The notes under the pieces: generated by a model
Seen by the model: the letters and a program-made list of their open reading frames with translations, nothing else
Database searches by the model: none
What the model was told of the DNA's origin: nothing
In this document: one piece after another, positions 12,691 to 22,649 of the stretch
How the letters are laid out: each line of letters starts with the position of its first letter
Numbering within the stretch: position 1 is the stretch's first letter
Position numbers and translations under genes: made by a program
Source of the DNA: Ligula intestinalis
Taxonomy: Eukaryota > Platyhelminthes > Cestoda > Diphyllobothriidea > Diphyllobothriidae
Direction: 5' to 3'
NCBI GenBank assembly: GCA_036362985.1
Contig: JAYGXS010000003.1
Location: forward strand, 80,862,403-80,926,402
DNA: 64,000 nt

Positions 12691-13151
12691 AGGTCTCTTC
12701 CTCGTCCTCCTCCTCCTCCTCAGACGATGGACTGAGTATCCTTACGGGGATCGTTGGGGAACCGGTGCAGGTGAACTCGGACCCGCTGCTGGGTGAGAGG
12801 CTGAATGAATTGCTGCATCTGCGTCGGATGGAAGACTCCGTTTTTGTCAATGGCACAGCAGTCATGGAAGAGACAATCAGAGTGAAGGTGCCGGCGGCAG
12901 GCAAGGAGACGCAGCATGTGGAGGGAGAGCCTACACGAAGCGTGACCTTCGGGGAGTTGAAGGCCCTCGTGGACGCAGCCGCCGCCAGAATACAGACACA
13001 GCTTTCTTATCTGCCATTCAGCAGGGATCTCGCTAAACTGACCGGCTGCACGGAACTGTCGGCTGAGAGGCGAGTGCAAGTTGAGCTGTTACAGGAACGC
13101 AGCCTGGTCATCATCTGCATGCCGGCAAGCTTGGGCCGCGTGGTGATTCAG
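12691..13151 (+). CDS. NRPS-like gene, exon 1 found (start of adenylation domain)
   Basis: The frame is open from 12666. A likely acceptor ends at 12690 (ttacattacag), which gives a partial first codon. The donor is cag/gtagga at 13151, phase 0. The exon starts with a poly-serine run encoded by TCC repeats (about 12696-12722). It then has the N-terminal helix region and a segment like SVTFGELKALVDAAAARI, which matches the early helix of adenylation domains, and ends in the strand LVIICMPASLGRVVIQ. The true start codon is probably in an exon upstream of 12691 that I could not identify. Confidence 0.7.
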
Positions 13152-16100
13152 GTAGGAAGAAATGCATTCTCTGAGAGTGCATTTAACTAGCCTCAGCGAG
13201 TCACAACAATCGATAGTCCGATCCCAAACCATTAAGACCATGCAACTTAGCCAATCAAACTGTCGCGCTCCAATCGATATGGACAGGGGTGACGTAAAGA
13301 GCATTCTAAGTAAAAACCCCATTAATAAAGGAGAATGTGAAAACAAATAGGAGATTCCCACGTAACTTTCGATCAAAATCCCCTTTTAAAGAGAAGGACT
13401 AACGGCTACTGCTTATCATAACGGAATCAAAGTGAATAACAGTGAGTTTAAAAAATGTTCAAAAACTTCAATGACTATAAAGACGTTTTGTAGGAATAAA
13501 AAAATAACAGAATTTTGCTTGTTTACCAGGCATGCTGGCCAAAATGCGGTGAAATACTTTTAACTTTGAGAATAACGCGACTCAATCGCTGGGACAATAC
13601 GTTTATTCGTCTGACGTTTCGACATCGGTCGCGGATTATTCATCAGAGACATTGGCAATAAACGGCAGCAGACGTGATTTTTGCTACCGTTTTCTGCTAA
13701 TGTCCCTGATGATGAATCCGCGACGGATGTCAAAACGTCAGGCGAATTAGAGTCTTGTCCTAGCGATCGAGTCGTCTTCTTCTTTATAACTTCCTGGGGC
13801 TCGCATGTTGGCTTGCATTGGCAACTTTTAAGTTTAAATGAGAATTTCGCATTTGCTCAATTTGTATTAGTGGTTTCTATTTCGTAGGTACCAATTGCAC
13901 ATGCTAATGCACATGCCGGTAAATTTGAAGATATTTTCGGCAGAAATGCATTTCAGAATTCTTAATTGTCTTGCAAGCGATAGATCACTGGCCGTGAACT
14001 TGAACAGTAAAACAAGTGGCTTCGGAGTTGGCAGGCATCACGTGATCCACATTGGGGCTAGAGGTTCATTTTGGTAATCCTCGAGGTGAACACGAACGAG
14101 GATTTTAGTCTGGCTGTACAAAACTCGGAAAGCAAAATGTCCTATATGGAAGTATTTTCGTTGAATCATCTTAATTTTGAAGTTTGTAACAGCTCCTAAA
14201 TGCCAAGTTGCATAACTGAGAAGACAGGTAGGCTGTAGATAGCACGATTGTTCCATACTTATAATTTTGTTGGGTTGTTTTGGGGGCGTTTATATGATTC
14301 TCGAGGCCAGTAGTAAGCAAACTATTCGTTCTTACTTGCCGAGGACGTTCAAGCTGGCAGTGGATGGGGAAGGGGAGAAATCTGTATGACACTGAATTTC
14401 TGAAAAAAGGGTAACTGATGCTGTTATCGCTTTGAGACAAATACGGCTAGAAGGACACTTGCCTTTACAACGATATGTGAACTGCAGCCAGTGAAAGACC
14501 TTCTCATTTTAGCTGGCCTGCATGAAGTTGCGTCTAGCCTACACTCCAGTCGATCGTCACTTCCCTCCAAAACAAATTTCTCGAATACTGCAGGAATTTG
14601 CCCCCATCGCCTGCATTGTGGAGGAAGACTCTGAAGATGGCAGCATATTCCTGTCCAATCAGGGCACTGAACCTTCGAGGTTGATCAACAGTAGCGAACT
14701 GTTCAGTTGGCAGTACGTGAAAAACCTCAGAGATGAATCGCACTGCCACGCAATAAAAGACTGCCATCCACTTTTCGCCACGGTTACTGATCCCGTCATT
14801 CTGGTCCTCTTCACCTCAGGCAGCACCTCACCCACTCCAAAAGGCGTTGCCCTGCGAAACCGTCAGCTTATGAACCGTCTTGCCTGGCAATGGAGCCTGG
14901 CCTCGCCCCTGGCCAATTTGACAGGACCCAGTCTGACCAAAACTTCCTGGCTCTTTGTGGATGCCTTCACAGAAGTCTTCGGGGCTCTGCTGGCCGGTCG
15001 GCCCCTCCTCCTTCCCGTCTCTCCTCGTGGTTATCTCTCCACCGTCCAGATGTTCACAGATGCTACTCTCTTGGCAAATCTGGTGCAAAAGTTTGCCATC
15101 GTGCAGCTCACCGTGGTGCCGGAGCAGCTGAAGTCCTGGTTGGTTCAAATCGAGGCCAGCATGGATCACAATCTGATTGGTCACTTCTGCAGCCTGGAGG
15201 TTCTGGTTGTGAGTGGCCAGTTATTGCCCGTGCGCCTGGCAACCGACGTGTTTCGCGTATTCGGCGGGGTGGGCAGACTTCGTCTGGTCAACCTCTACGG
15301 CAGCACTGAGGTGGCCGGTGATGTGACGGTGGCAGTGTTTGATAATCTGGAGGAAGTGCTTGCCAGTCGTGAGACACAGAGTTCAGCTGAAGTTGACGGT
15401 ACCTTCTTTCTGCCCGTTGGACTGCCCATCCAAAACTGCGAAGTTTACGTTCTGACGCGACGCTCAGGTAGACGGCCGACAATTTTTATTAATGCATTAA
15501 ATGCTATTTAGACGAAGATGACGAATGTGGAGAACTGCGGGTGCTTCCACGAGGAGAAACTGGGGAGGTTTACGTGTCAGGTGCCGCGGTATGCACTGAT
15601 GGCAAAGTTTACGCTGAAGCAGTAAAGTAAGTCTGCCCTCTGTTTGTAATTTTGAAATTTCTGGAGACAGGTATTTTCAATTTTCCGAATTCGAATCCAT
15701 CACTTTCCGTTTGACTTTCATCTTGGAGTGGTTGTTCTATGATAAAACGGGTGCTTTATTCGATGGCAACTGACCGCTCGCAGTGCAAACATTATGTTTA
15801 AGTGCTGAATGTTGAAAACTATCTATAGATATACAGCACTTTTTAGCATAACCTGGGTAATCAAATGTGTATTTACTCTGAAAATGAGAATTTTAACCGT
15901 GACTTAATCAAATCTGCCATCTCCTCTCCCCTGGCAATTAGATGAGCACATATTTATGGGTTCAGGGGATGCTCACACAATTCGGACGAATGCATGTAAT
16001 GTACGTTAGCGCTACTGTTGAAACGCGTGATCGTTGACTCACCGCACACCACTGCTGTTGACGGCGTGCCTCAGGCCAGGCAACATGACGCGCGAACTTA

Positions 16101-19100
16101 CTGGTAGCGAACGGCTGCTGCCTTCTTCTGCCTGCTGGACCGCCTATCCAAAACTGCGAGATTTACGGGCTGACACGACGCAGTCCGTACACGCAGCAAG
16201 TTTGGCGGGTAAAATTGACCCAAGCATCATGAAATTCACGGGTCGCGGTGAGCCTCGTGGCTCAGTGGTAGAGCGTTGGCTGCGTGGAAGCCTTCCCTGT
16301 TGTCTGGATTCGACTCACACCGAGGCCGCAAAGTTTTCACAATTAGGTCAACTAAATTCAGCAAATCTGCCTACCTCTCTCTCTCTCTAACAAAAATATA
16401 TTTGTCGACCAACGATTTCCGTTGTGAACCGACGCGATATTTAATGAAGCAGCATACGAATGTAGTAACATTTACTCATGCAGACTTACGATACTGTAGA
16501 GACCCTGTGGCGACTTCCACCTTGCACTCCACGTATGAGGTCACGATAGTGCATTTAGCGGTCTTCCCCTGAGACAACTGTAGTCCGCGGGAACGCTTGC
16601 CTCGCGTGACTGCTATCAAGTGCGCACGCACTAACGACTGTCCATCCCGGTCTGGCCAATCACCTCCAGGGATGATTCACACAAACTCCGCTCTTGGACG
16701 CCGTGCTTATTAATATGTCCACACAATTCGGACAAATGCCTGTAGTGTGCGTTAACGCCACTGTTGAAACCCCATGATCTTTGACTCACCGCACACCACT
16801 GCTGTTGACGGCGTGCTTCGGGCCAGGCAACATGACGCGCGAGCTTAACTGTTAGCACTGTGTCTTCCCATTCTGGCCTCAACCCACAGTGGTGTGACCT
16901 CGATCCGTCTGGACAGACCTCAAGGCCGTGGCTGTCGCCAGGCGCACTGACGCGCGACCTACTAACGCGCCCACGCCCTCGTGCCGTCCAACCAATGACC
17001 TTCAAGGTTGCCGTCAACGGTGCCCGCTCGAATGTCTACAAATTTATTAGAAGAAGGCGCCGTTGTCCACAGGGATGGCAAAATCTTTGCCAACTCAGTG
17101 AATTAGGCCTGGCTCTCCCTGTTATTCTAAGCGTTATGTGGATGGTTGTAGCTTATTCTCCTGGATTAGAATTCACCACTTTTCGTGCGACCGTCAACGT
17201 AAAGTGTTTCTTATTTTTAAAAACGAATTGCCTTATCTTATGGCAACTGAGTAAGACATGCGGGGAAAATGCTCAAAGTGGTAATAATGGGACTGAATAC
17301 GGAATGGTGAAAACTATCTATATATAAACAGCTATTTTAAGCATAACCTGTGTAATGAAATGTGTCTTCTTATTTGCTAAATCTGAACGAATTTCAAGAC
17401 GGCCTTCTAGGTATAGAATTTGACTTCGAAGACTATAATCCTGAGCACAGGTCTATGGGTTCAGCGGATACAAGTGTATTAGCAACAATAAAGTCAACCG
17501 TAATAAAACCCGCTTGACGGGACCTCTGGGCTTATGAGGAATCAGCATCGCTTATTAAAATTTTCGTGAGGCTCATTGCCCCTTGGAATTATTATAAACG
17601 TGTTACTGCAATGCCATAAGAGTTTTAAGTCATACACTCTGGTCTAAGTTGTTCTCATATACTAAATGTTTTCCTCAAAATTAAAGTTCCGAATGAATAA
17701 TACGCTTTCTATTTTCTTATCCGGAATGCACTGCTGAGGATAATGATCCTTCCTCACATCCGCATATTCATTCTATTGAATAACTTCATATGATACTAGG
17801 TCATCGGCAACACGAAGAAATACCATGATTAAACGCTGGTACCAGAATCGTTCAGCCAATGAGAGGTCACTGTCAGCTATTTAGATGTGCGTAAAGGCTT
17901 CATATCCCGATGAAGTGCAGTTCTCCAGAAACGTTTGGTTTTCCGTCAGAACCAGTTGACTACGCGTGAGACCTCCTTATGCTTCAGTAGCATCGCTTTA
18001 TGGAAAGAAGCCGTTGTGAGTTCGAACACTTCTGTCCTAGCGTAAACAGGCTGTTCCCTGGCGTTTTTATGTGCCCCTCTAGGACAATGGCAAATTAAAC
18101 GTTTTCAAATCCGACTGATTTCGTACGCTTAGACTCTCTTAGTTGGCTAGTCTCCATTGTTTCTGCCATCCTGGAGAACACCTGTCACTTACTTTCGTGG
18201 ATCTGCTATTCTGTGATTAGAAGGAGACATTATTTGGGCTCCTCTGTCGGTTAAATTAGTAATCTATTCTATGTGTCATATCACACTTAAATAAGTATTT
18301 TCAAATCAGACCACACAAGATAACATCAACTGGCTGCTAACAGTTGTTTCCCTGAATAAATCTTTCAGCCATATAGTCGGTCCAGAAGAAAAGCCCGAGA
18401 GTACCTGGACATTGCCCAACGCCTTCTCCTCAGGGTCGGGATTACGAATGCTTTTCCCAACTGGTGACCTTGGTTTCGTGTCGCCTAGTAACGGTCAGCT
18501 GTACGTGTGCGGACGTTGCGATGACGCAGTAAAGGTGAACGGGGTCAAATGCAACCTCACTGCCATAGACAACTTTCTGACAGGCGTAATTGATGATGTT
18601 ATCAGTAATCCTGACTCCCAATATCAGCAATTCGCTCCTCTACAGGCTACGATCACACTACTGATTGAGAGCCTCCAGCGCAAAGCACAGATTGTGTGCT
18701 TCTACACGCGAAAAGATGGCAGTTTAACAGAGGCACAGGGAGGAAGTTTTACTAATTTTGATCTCGCAAAGCTGATTGGTGGTAACCTTCCCTCTTTTGT
18801 GAACGTCAAAGTTGTACAGGTAGGCTCCTCTTTCTCCGTAGTTTTGGAAGTGCCTTCGCGGTCGGTTATTGTATACATTTAATTTTTTTAATTGACTCCT
18901 TAAGTCATTGATTCTTATTTAAGGAATTGAAATTTCTCGCACAAATATTATAGAAATACAGCGGAGCAGTTGACGAGCAGATGTAAGCATTCCATAAATT
19001 CTCATCAGATCAGTACATTGATAATTCCGGACATCGGGTGTATCCAAACAAAGGTTTTCGGGTGATTTATGCGGTCCCACCAAACTACCACAAATCCGTA

Positions 19101-22100
19101 TGTCAGCGAGTACAGAAGTTACATAATGATGGATGTGGTTGGATAGGCCAAAATTTGACCTACTGAAAATTTGAAAGTAAGTGGTTATTATTATCATTAG
19201 CTACCCTCACGATGCTTCTCTATGGATCTCTGCCGACGAAGGTTAGTGACCGCATGTTTAACTTGTACCCGTTCCCATATGAATGCACTGGCACGATGAG
19301 ACTATATTGAAAGATTACGTATGCTTGCCAACTGCTCTTCTGATTTTTTTGACGGGCATTTTTGCAACTTTAAAACAATACATTACGTAACTTATAGAAG
19401 AAATCCCCAGGGCCCTAAAATCTGCTAGATTGGATGAGGTCTTGTGTTATAGGTACCAGGAGTAGACCAGAACCTAGTTTTCCTCTGCGTTGTCTGTCAG
19501 TGTTGCATCGAAGTAAAAGTCCATTTTCACATGTTGCTATAGAAGAAGGTAAGTCAGGCTCAGAAGTACGTCAGTAGAACTCAGGGTTTCTATTTAATAT
19601 CTCTTTTTGCAATCTGAGATGCATGGGAATGCATCGTCGAAACGTAGCTGGTAGGTCTGGAATTGTGGTACGTGTACCTTGGTTTGCCTCTAGCTTCATA
19701 ACTGCTTCTCGATGACTGCAAATGTTCTTTCACTAGAGTTGAATACTTCAATGCTTGATATCCAGGTCAGACGAGGTAATCTAAGATATCACACATACCC
19801 TGATTTGATATCTCAGTAGGATCTGCTTTGTCTTTTATGCATTTCTGTGTTTTATTTTGCATATAGGTAGCTGTTTTTCCCACGAAATCGATCAGCGGAA
19901 AGGTTGACAAGGTCAAACTCAAAACCGATTACGTTTCGGGGGCGTACGACCTTGCCAACTTGGCAATAACGAATCAACACCAGTCATCCACGAATGGGTC
20001 ATCATTCGGCTATGCAAGCGATCGAGAGCGAGCACGCGCAGTATTCGCCAAACTTCTCGGTCTTGAAACAACAAATCAGAAAGCAGTCAGGCCACTGGAT
20101 GACGAAGATTTTTCACAAATCGGAGGAGACTCAATGACGGTATTTCCTCTATGTGTTCTCATCCATTTCAAATATAAGGAGTACATTAGCAGCAAACAAC
20201 CAAGCACATAGGGTTAGAACTTCGATACTGCGTAGTACGAGGTATTGTGTAGTAAATATGGAATATTTATGCAACAGTTTATACATTTGATCCATAATTC
20301 AGCAGTCTAAAATTTGGATGGCCATCTTGATTTGAGATATTGGACTTTGATATGTCTTCATTCCGATGATAGATAATATAAGTGCACTTTAATTGTGTTT
20401 TGCCTTTTCATAGGTAGACGAAAAAGAGTTAAGATGGGGAAAAGATAGATACATGGTATGCTAAATAATCGCCGCGAGTCTATTTAACCTAATCGAGACA
20501 AAAATATTTCACCTTTGAAGTTTATGACCCCGTTAACGCGCCAGGATATTAGAAATACTAGACAACTTACTTAGGTCGGTAGGTGTGAATGTCTCATTTA
20601 ATGGCGGATAACGTTCCGTCTTTCAGGTTGTTAGTAGCAATTTGAATACACGGCTCGAATGAAGTCAAGCCATAAGCATTTGAGTTGTTTGTACTGACAA
20701 GGCCTAGGTCACCCTTTTCAGTCTTCATAGAAATTTGCACAGTCTGTCGTTTGGACCCTAACTCCAGAGTATATTATGCATGCTCCTACATAAAAAAACC
20801 AGACCAACTCTTGGAACAGGCGCGTTAAGGATGTCACTTTAATCTCTATTTACTACATACTGATAACTAACTGGTTTTCGATTAATCTTAAAGTTCATTG
20901 CATTTTTCATTTTTCAGGCCATGCTTATAGTGTCAGAGTTGCAATCAATAGGCATCCCCGGGCATATCATGCACTTTGCTGGGAGCGGGCACATCGGAAC
21001 AATCTTAGGTCAGCTAACGCAGCGCACCGAACCTAGGCATGCCTCAGTGGACGTCAAGACTACTGGCACATTCGTTTTTGAGTGGTATCCATCGGGTGCT
21101 GAAGGTGTTTCCGATGACGACCTCTTCTACAGGGAGTGCAAGGAGCTTGTTGTTCAGATTTTAGCCTCCTCATTCCATAAGCTGGAGCCCATCACCCAAT
21201 GTCTGCACTTTACTGAGAAGATGCTCAGATCGCACGTAGAGGCTTTACTGAGGCCCGACTGTCCGGAACGCGCCGTCATACTGCTTGCAGGCTACCTACT
21301 CAATCAGCCTTGCGCCGCTGAATCCGTCAACCCCCACGCTCTTTTGCCACACGTACAAATGGTGGTTCTCCTTCTACAACCATCGCCACCGTTATTTGCG
21401 GAAAAAGCAAAGCGGCCCACGGGATTGGAGGAGAATGAACACCTACCACCGGAAGTGTTTGAGTTCTTTGATGACCTTTCTGTCCCCGGTCAGACAACTA
21501 TTGAGAGGATGAGTACAATCAACTGTCATATGTTGGGTGTGCACACAGATGGTGAGGTGCTCGGTACCGATGCGAGAATCAGGTTGGGCATTTTGTTGGA
21601 AAAGGAGGCGATGAAAACGGCCAAACGGATGGGCTACAAGTTCATTGACACAGTCAACACCAACCAACTGACTCAGGTGAGAAAACTTTGTTGGCAGTTA
21701 CTTACATCCCTGTATATCCGCTTGATTTAATCACGAAAAGAGAACGCAAATTGAGAAAAAGAAGGACAGATTTTGTTTAGTTATTTAAATTAAAATATTT
21801 ACAAATGGTCATGTACTATATGGTGCAGTAAGGTTCAGTTTATTTAGGAGAATAGACAATGCCTTTGGAGGACTTCATTAAGAACGATTTACAATAGTAG
21901 CTACTTTGAAATACCTTAAATAAGCATTTTATAATAAGAAACGAACGTATCCTATCTGTATATGCACATTGCTCATTAAAAATGCTTGAAGTCAACCTAT
22001 CAAATAATATATTTTGGATCTTGTATAAAACGTAAGCACAGAGTTCGAAACAGAGTAAACCATGGAAATATGTTTGATGGTTTTTTTTCAGATTATTCCT

Positions 22101-22317
22101 GAGTTGACTGTACACCCTAATGGTCTATGCAGGGCCTCTCTCCTATGGCATCCAACTTTTTTTATAAATTCATTTTAGCGAACAAATTTAAGCTTTCATT
22201 ATTCCCTTTCAGAGTGTGGTACAACAGTCCTTCCAGATCATAAGAACTGAATGCTATTTTCTCGTGCTTCGATTATATCGAAAGTACTTCTGCAACAGTG
22301 TCCAGGATTTTGCGTAG
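12691..22317 (+). CDS. Ebony/Sm-NRPS-like beta-alanyl-amine synthase (A-T-acyltransferase), 7 exons found
   Basis: Spliced from 12691-13151, 14513-15467, 15512-15626, 18369-18819, 19867-20139, 20918-21676 and 22213-22317 (stop TAG). All six introns are GT-AG and all phases agree, giving about 1038 residues plus a missing N-terminus; Drosophila Ebony is about 880. In order the product has an adenylation domain (exons 1-5), a carrier domain whose motif IGGDSMTA spans the exon 5/6 junction, and a C-terminal region like the Ebony amine-selecting N-acyltransferase domain (exons 6-7). Family knowledge: an amino acid (beta-alanine in Ebony) is adenylated, loaded on the phosphopantetheinyl serine, and transferred to an amine such as dopamine, histamine or, in schistosomes, tryptamine. 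The enzyme is probably cytosolic, as no membrane segment is visible. Substrate and amine are inferred. No ATG lies in frame in exon 1 before 12828, so a 5' exon is missing. Confidence 0.82.
13568..13792. mobile_element. two Penelope-like tails in inverted orientation
   Basis: The left arm (13568-13655, gactcaatcgctgggacaat through cgcggattattcatcagaga) is matched by the reverse complement of the right arm (13695-13792), around a short spacer. It lies in intron 1 of the NRPS-like gene. Confidence 0.7.
14513..15467 (+). CDS. NRPS-like gene, exon 2 (core adenylation motifs A2-A5)
   Basis: The acceptor is ctcattttag at 14512 and the donor is tca g/gtagac at 15467, phase 1. It encodes the A2-like AYTPVD, the P-loop A3 motif FTSGSTSPTPKGVA (14810-14851, one residue longer than the usual TSGSTGxPKG), the A4 motif WLFVDAFTEVFG and the A5 motif NLYGSTEVAGD (about 15290-15320). 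The aspartate of FVDA (codon 14960-14962) sits where Ebony has the aspartate of FVDS, thought to bind the amine of beta-alanine. Confidence 0.88.
15512..15626 (+). CDS. NRPS-like gene, exon 3 (GETGEVYVSG segment)
   Basis: This 115-bp exon follows a 44-bp intron (15468-15511). The acceptor is gctatttag and the donor is gta aa/gtaagt. Joined to exon 2, it reads DEDDECGELRVLPRGETGEV, which is the A6-type region (GEl..rG.tGE) of adenylating enzymes. A decayed second copy of part of this exon lies in the next intron at 17056-17106. Confidence 0.85.
15972..16115 (+). repeat. 145-bp direct repeat, copy 1 (NRPS-like intron 3)
   Basis: Includes cacacaattcggacgaatgc and ccgcacaccactgctgttga. It recurs at 16720-16860. 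Copy 1 runs directly into the decayed exon 2 copy. Confidence 0.8.
16197..16395 (+). mobile_element. tRNA-derived SINE
   Basis: Box A tggctcagtgg (16258-16268) and box B ggattcgactc (16306-16316), followed by a pyrimidine repeat tail (tctctctctctc). The same element, including 40 bases before box A and the stretch after box B, is found in reverse at 58020-58200. Confidence 0.8.
16720..16860 (+). repeat. 145-bp direct repeat, copy 2 (NRPS-like intron 3)
   Basis: Second copy of 15972-16115 (cacacaattcggacaaatgc, same ccgcacaccactgctgttga block). It lies between the decayed exon 2 and exon 3 copies. Confidence 0.8.
17400..18368. other. rest of NRPS-like intron 3
   Basis: Non-coding AT-rich sequence. 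Nothing recognised. Confidence 0.6.
18369..18819 (+). CDS. NRPS-like gene, exon 4 (A7-A8 motifs)
   Basis: The acceptor is atctttcag at 18368 and the donor is gtacag/gtaggc at 18819, phase 0. The split codon aa/c joins it to exon 3. It carries A7 (MLFPTGDLG, with the ribose-binding aspartate) and A8 (GRCDDAVKVNGVK, weaker than the usual GRxDxQVKIRGxRIE), followed by the start of the small C-terminal subdomain. Confidence 0.87.
19867..20139 (+). CDS. NRPS-like gene, exon 5 (A10 lysine and carrier-domain core)
   Basis: The acceptor is gcatatag at 19866 and the donor is atgacg/gtattt at 20139, both phase 0. FPTKSISGKVDKVKL is the A10 motif; its lysine at 19900-19902 is the catalytic lysine of adenylation. 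After about 60 residues comes DFSQIGGDSMT. The serine at 20131-20133 is the predicted phosphopantetheine site. Splitting the carrier core directly after the serine motif is unusual but fits the next exon. Confidence 0.88.
20918..21676 (+). CDS. NRPS-like gene, exon 6 (rest of carrier domain and Ebony-like acyltransferase)
   Basis: The acceptor is catttttcag at 20917 and the donor is actcag/gtgaga at 21676, phase 0. It starts with AMLIVSELQSIGIPGH, the second half of the carrier domain. The rest lines up by eye with the Ebony C-terminal domain, a GNAT-related fold: an early LVVQILASSF segment, then VFEFFDDL, and a late segment EKEAMKTAKRMGYKFIDTVN that fits the Ebony block ending in the TTNTSPLTQ stretch. 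The similarity is moderate, so the domain call rests on the order of these blocks and on the preceding A-T domains. Confidence 0.8.
22213..22317 (+). CDS. NRPS-like gene, last exon with stop
   Basis: The acceptor is attccctttcag at 22212. In phase 0 it continues NTNQLTQ with SVVQQSFQIIRTECYF and ends at TAG (22315-22317). Ebony has the same block order near its C-terminus (NTSPLTQ, then a hydrophobic helix). No other exon is needed. Confidence 0.75.
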   Translation, partial: SVVQQSFQIIRTECYFLVLRLYRKYFCNSVQDFA

Positions 22318-22640
22318 GTATCACTCAATATGCTATTCGTTTTCAGTAAAATCAAACAGCTTAACTTGTTTACTTTGCGAAACGGGCGTAGAACAGCAAA
22401 GCTGTACTCTCGTAGAAACGGACCAAACGAATCATTCAGATCAGTAAAGCACTATGTTTGGTGCGAGCTTCAACCGTCTGGTCCATCTTCCTCGCGTCAC
22501 TGTTGTAGGGCTGTATCAGTGCAAGTGAGTCCAGTCAGAAAAAAAGAAAAAGCCAGGCACCATTAATTCATTCAATCAAAAGTTCAGCCAGCTTTAGTTG
22601 TGATGCTAGGTTGATAAGCCAGTCGACTGGCTTGCTAAAG

Positions 22641-22646
22641 AATAAA
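22641..22646 (+). promoter_or_regulatory. possible polyadenylation signal of the NRPS-like gene
   Basis: AATAAA lies about 325 bases after the NRPS-like stop codon, with no coding sequence between. In AT-rich sequence such a hexamer can occur by chance. Confidence 0.35.
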
Positions 22647-22649
22647 AAA

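Larger units (their letters stand above)
15402..17390 (+). pseudogene. decayed tandem copy of exon 2 end, exon 3 and following intron
   Basis: The end of exon 2 (15402-15467) recurs at 16121-16183, where one frame reads PIQNCEIYGLTRRS against PIQNCEVYVLTRRS. Exon 3 recurs in part at 17056-17106, reading GAVVHRDGKIFANSVN against GAAVCTDGKVYAEAV. The intron after exon 3 (about 15740-15890) also recurs at about 17240-17390, including the shared phrases gaaaactatctata and agcataacct. The second copy has lost the exon 3 donor (ttagg in place of gtaag), and a SINE sits between its two exon remnants. It is non-functional as it stands. Confidence 0.8.

Noticed and set aside
14828..15184. 118-codon minus-strand frame
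   Set aside because: Antisense shadow of NRPS-like exon 2, which has clear motif support.
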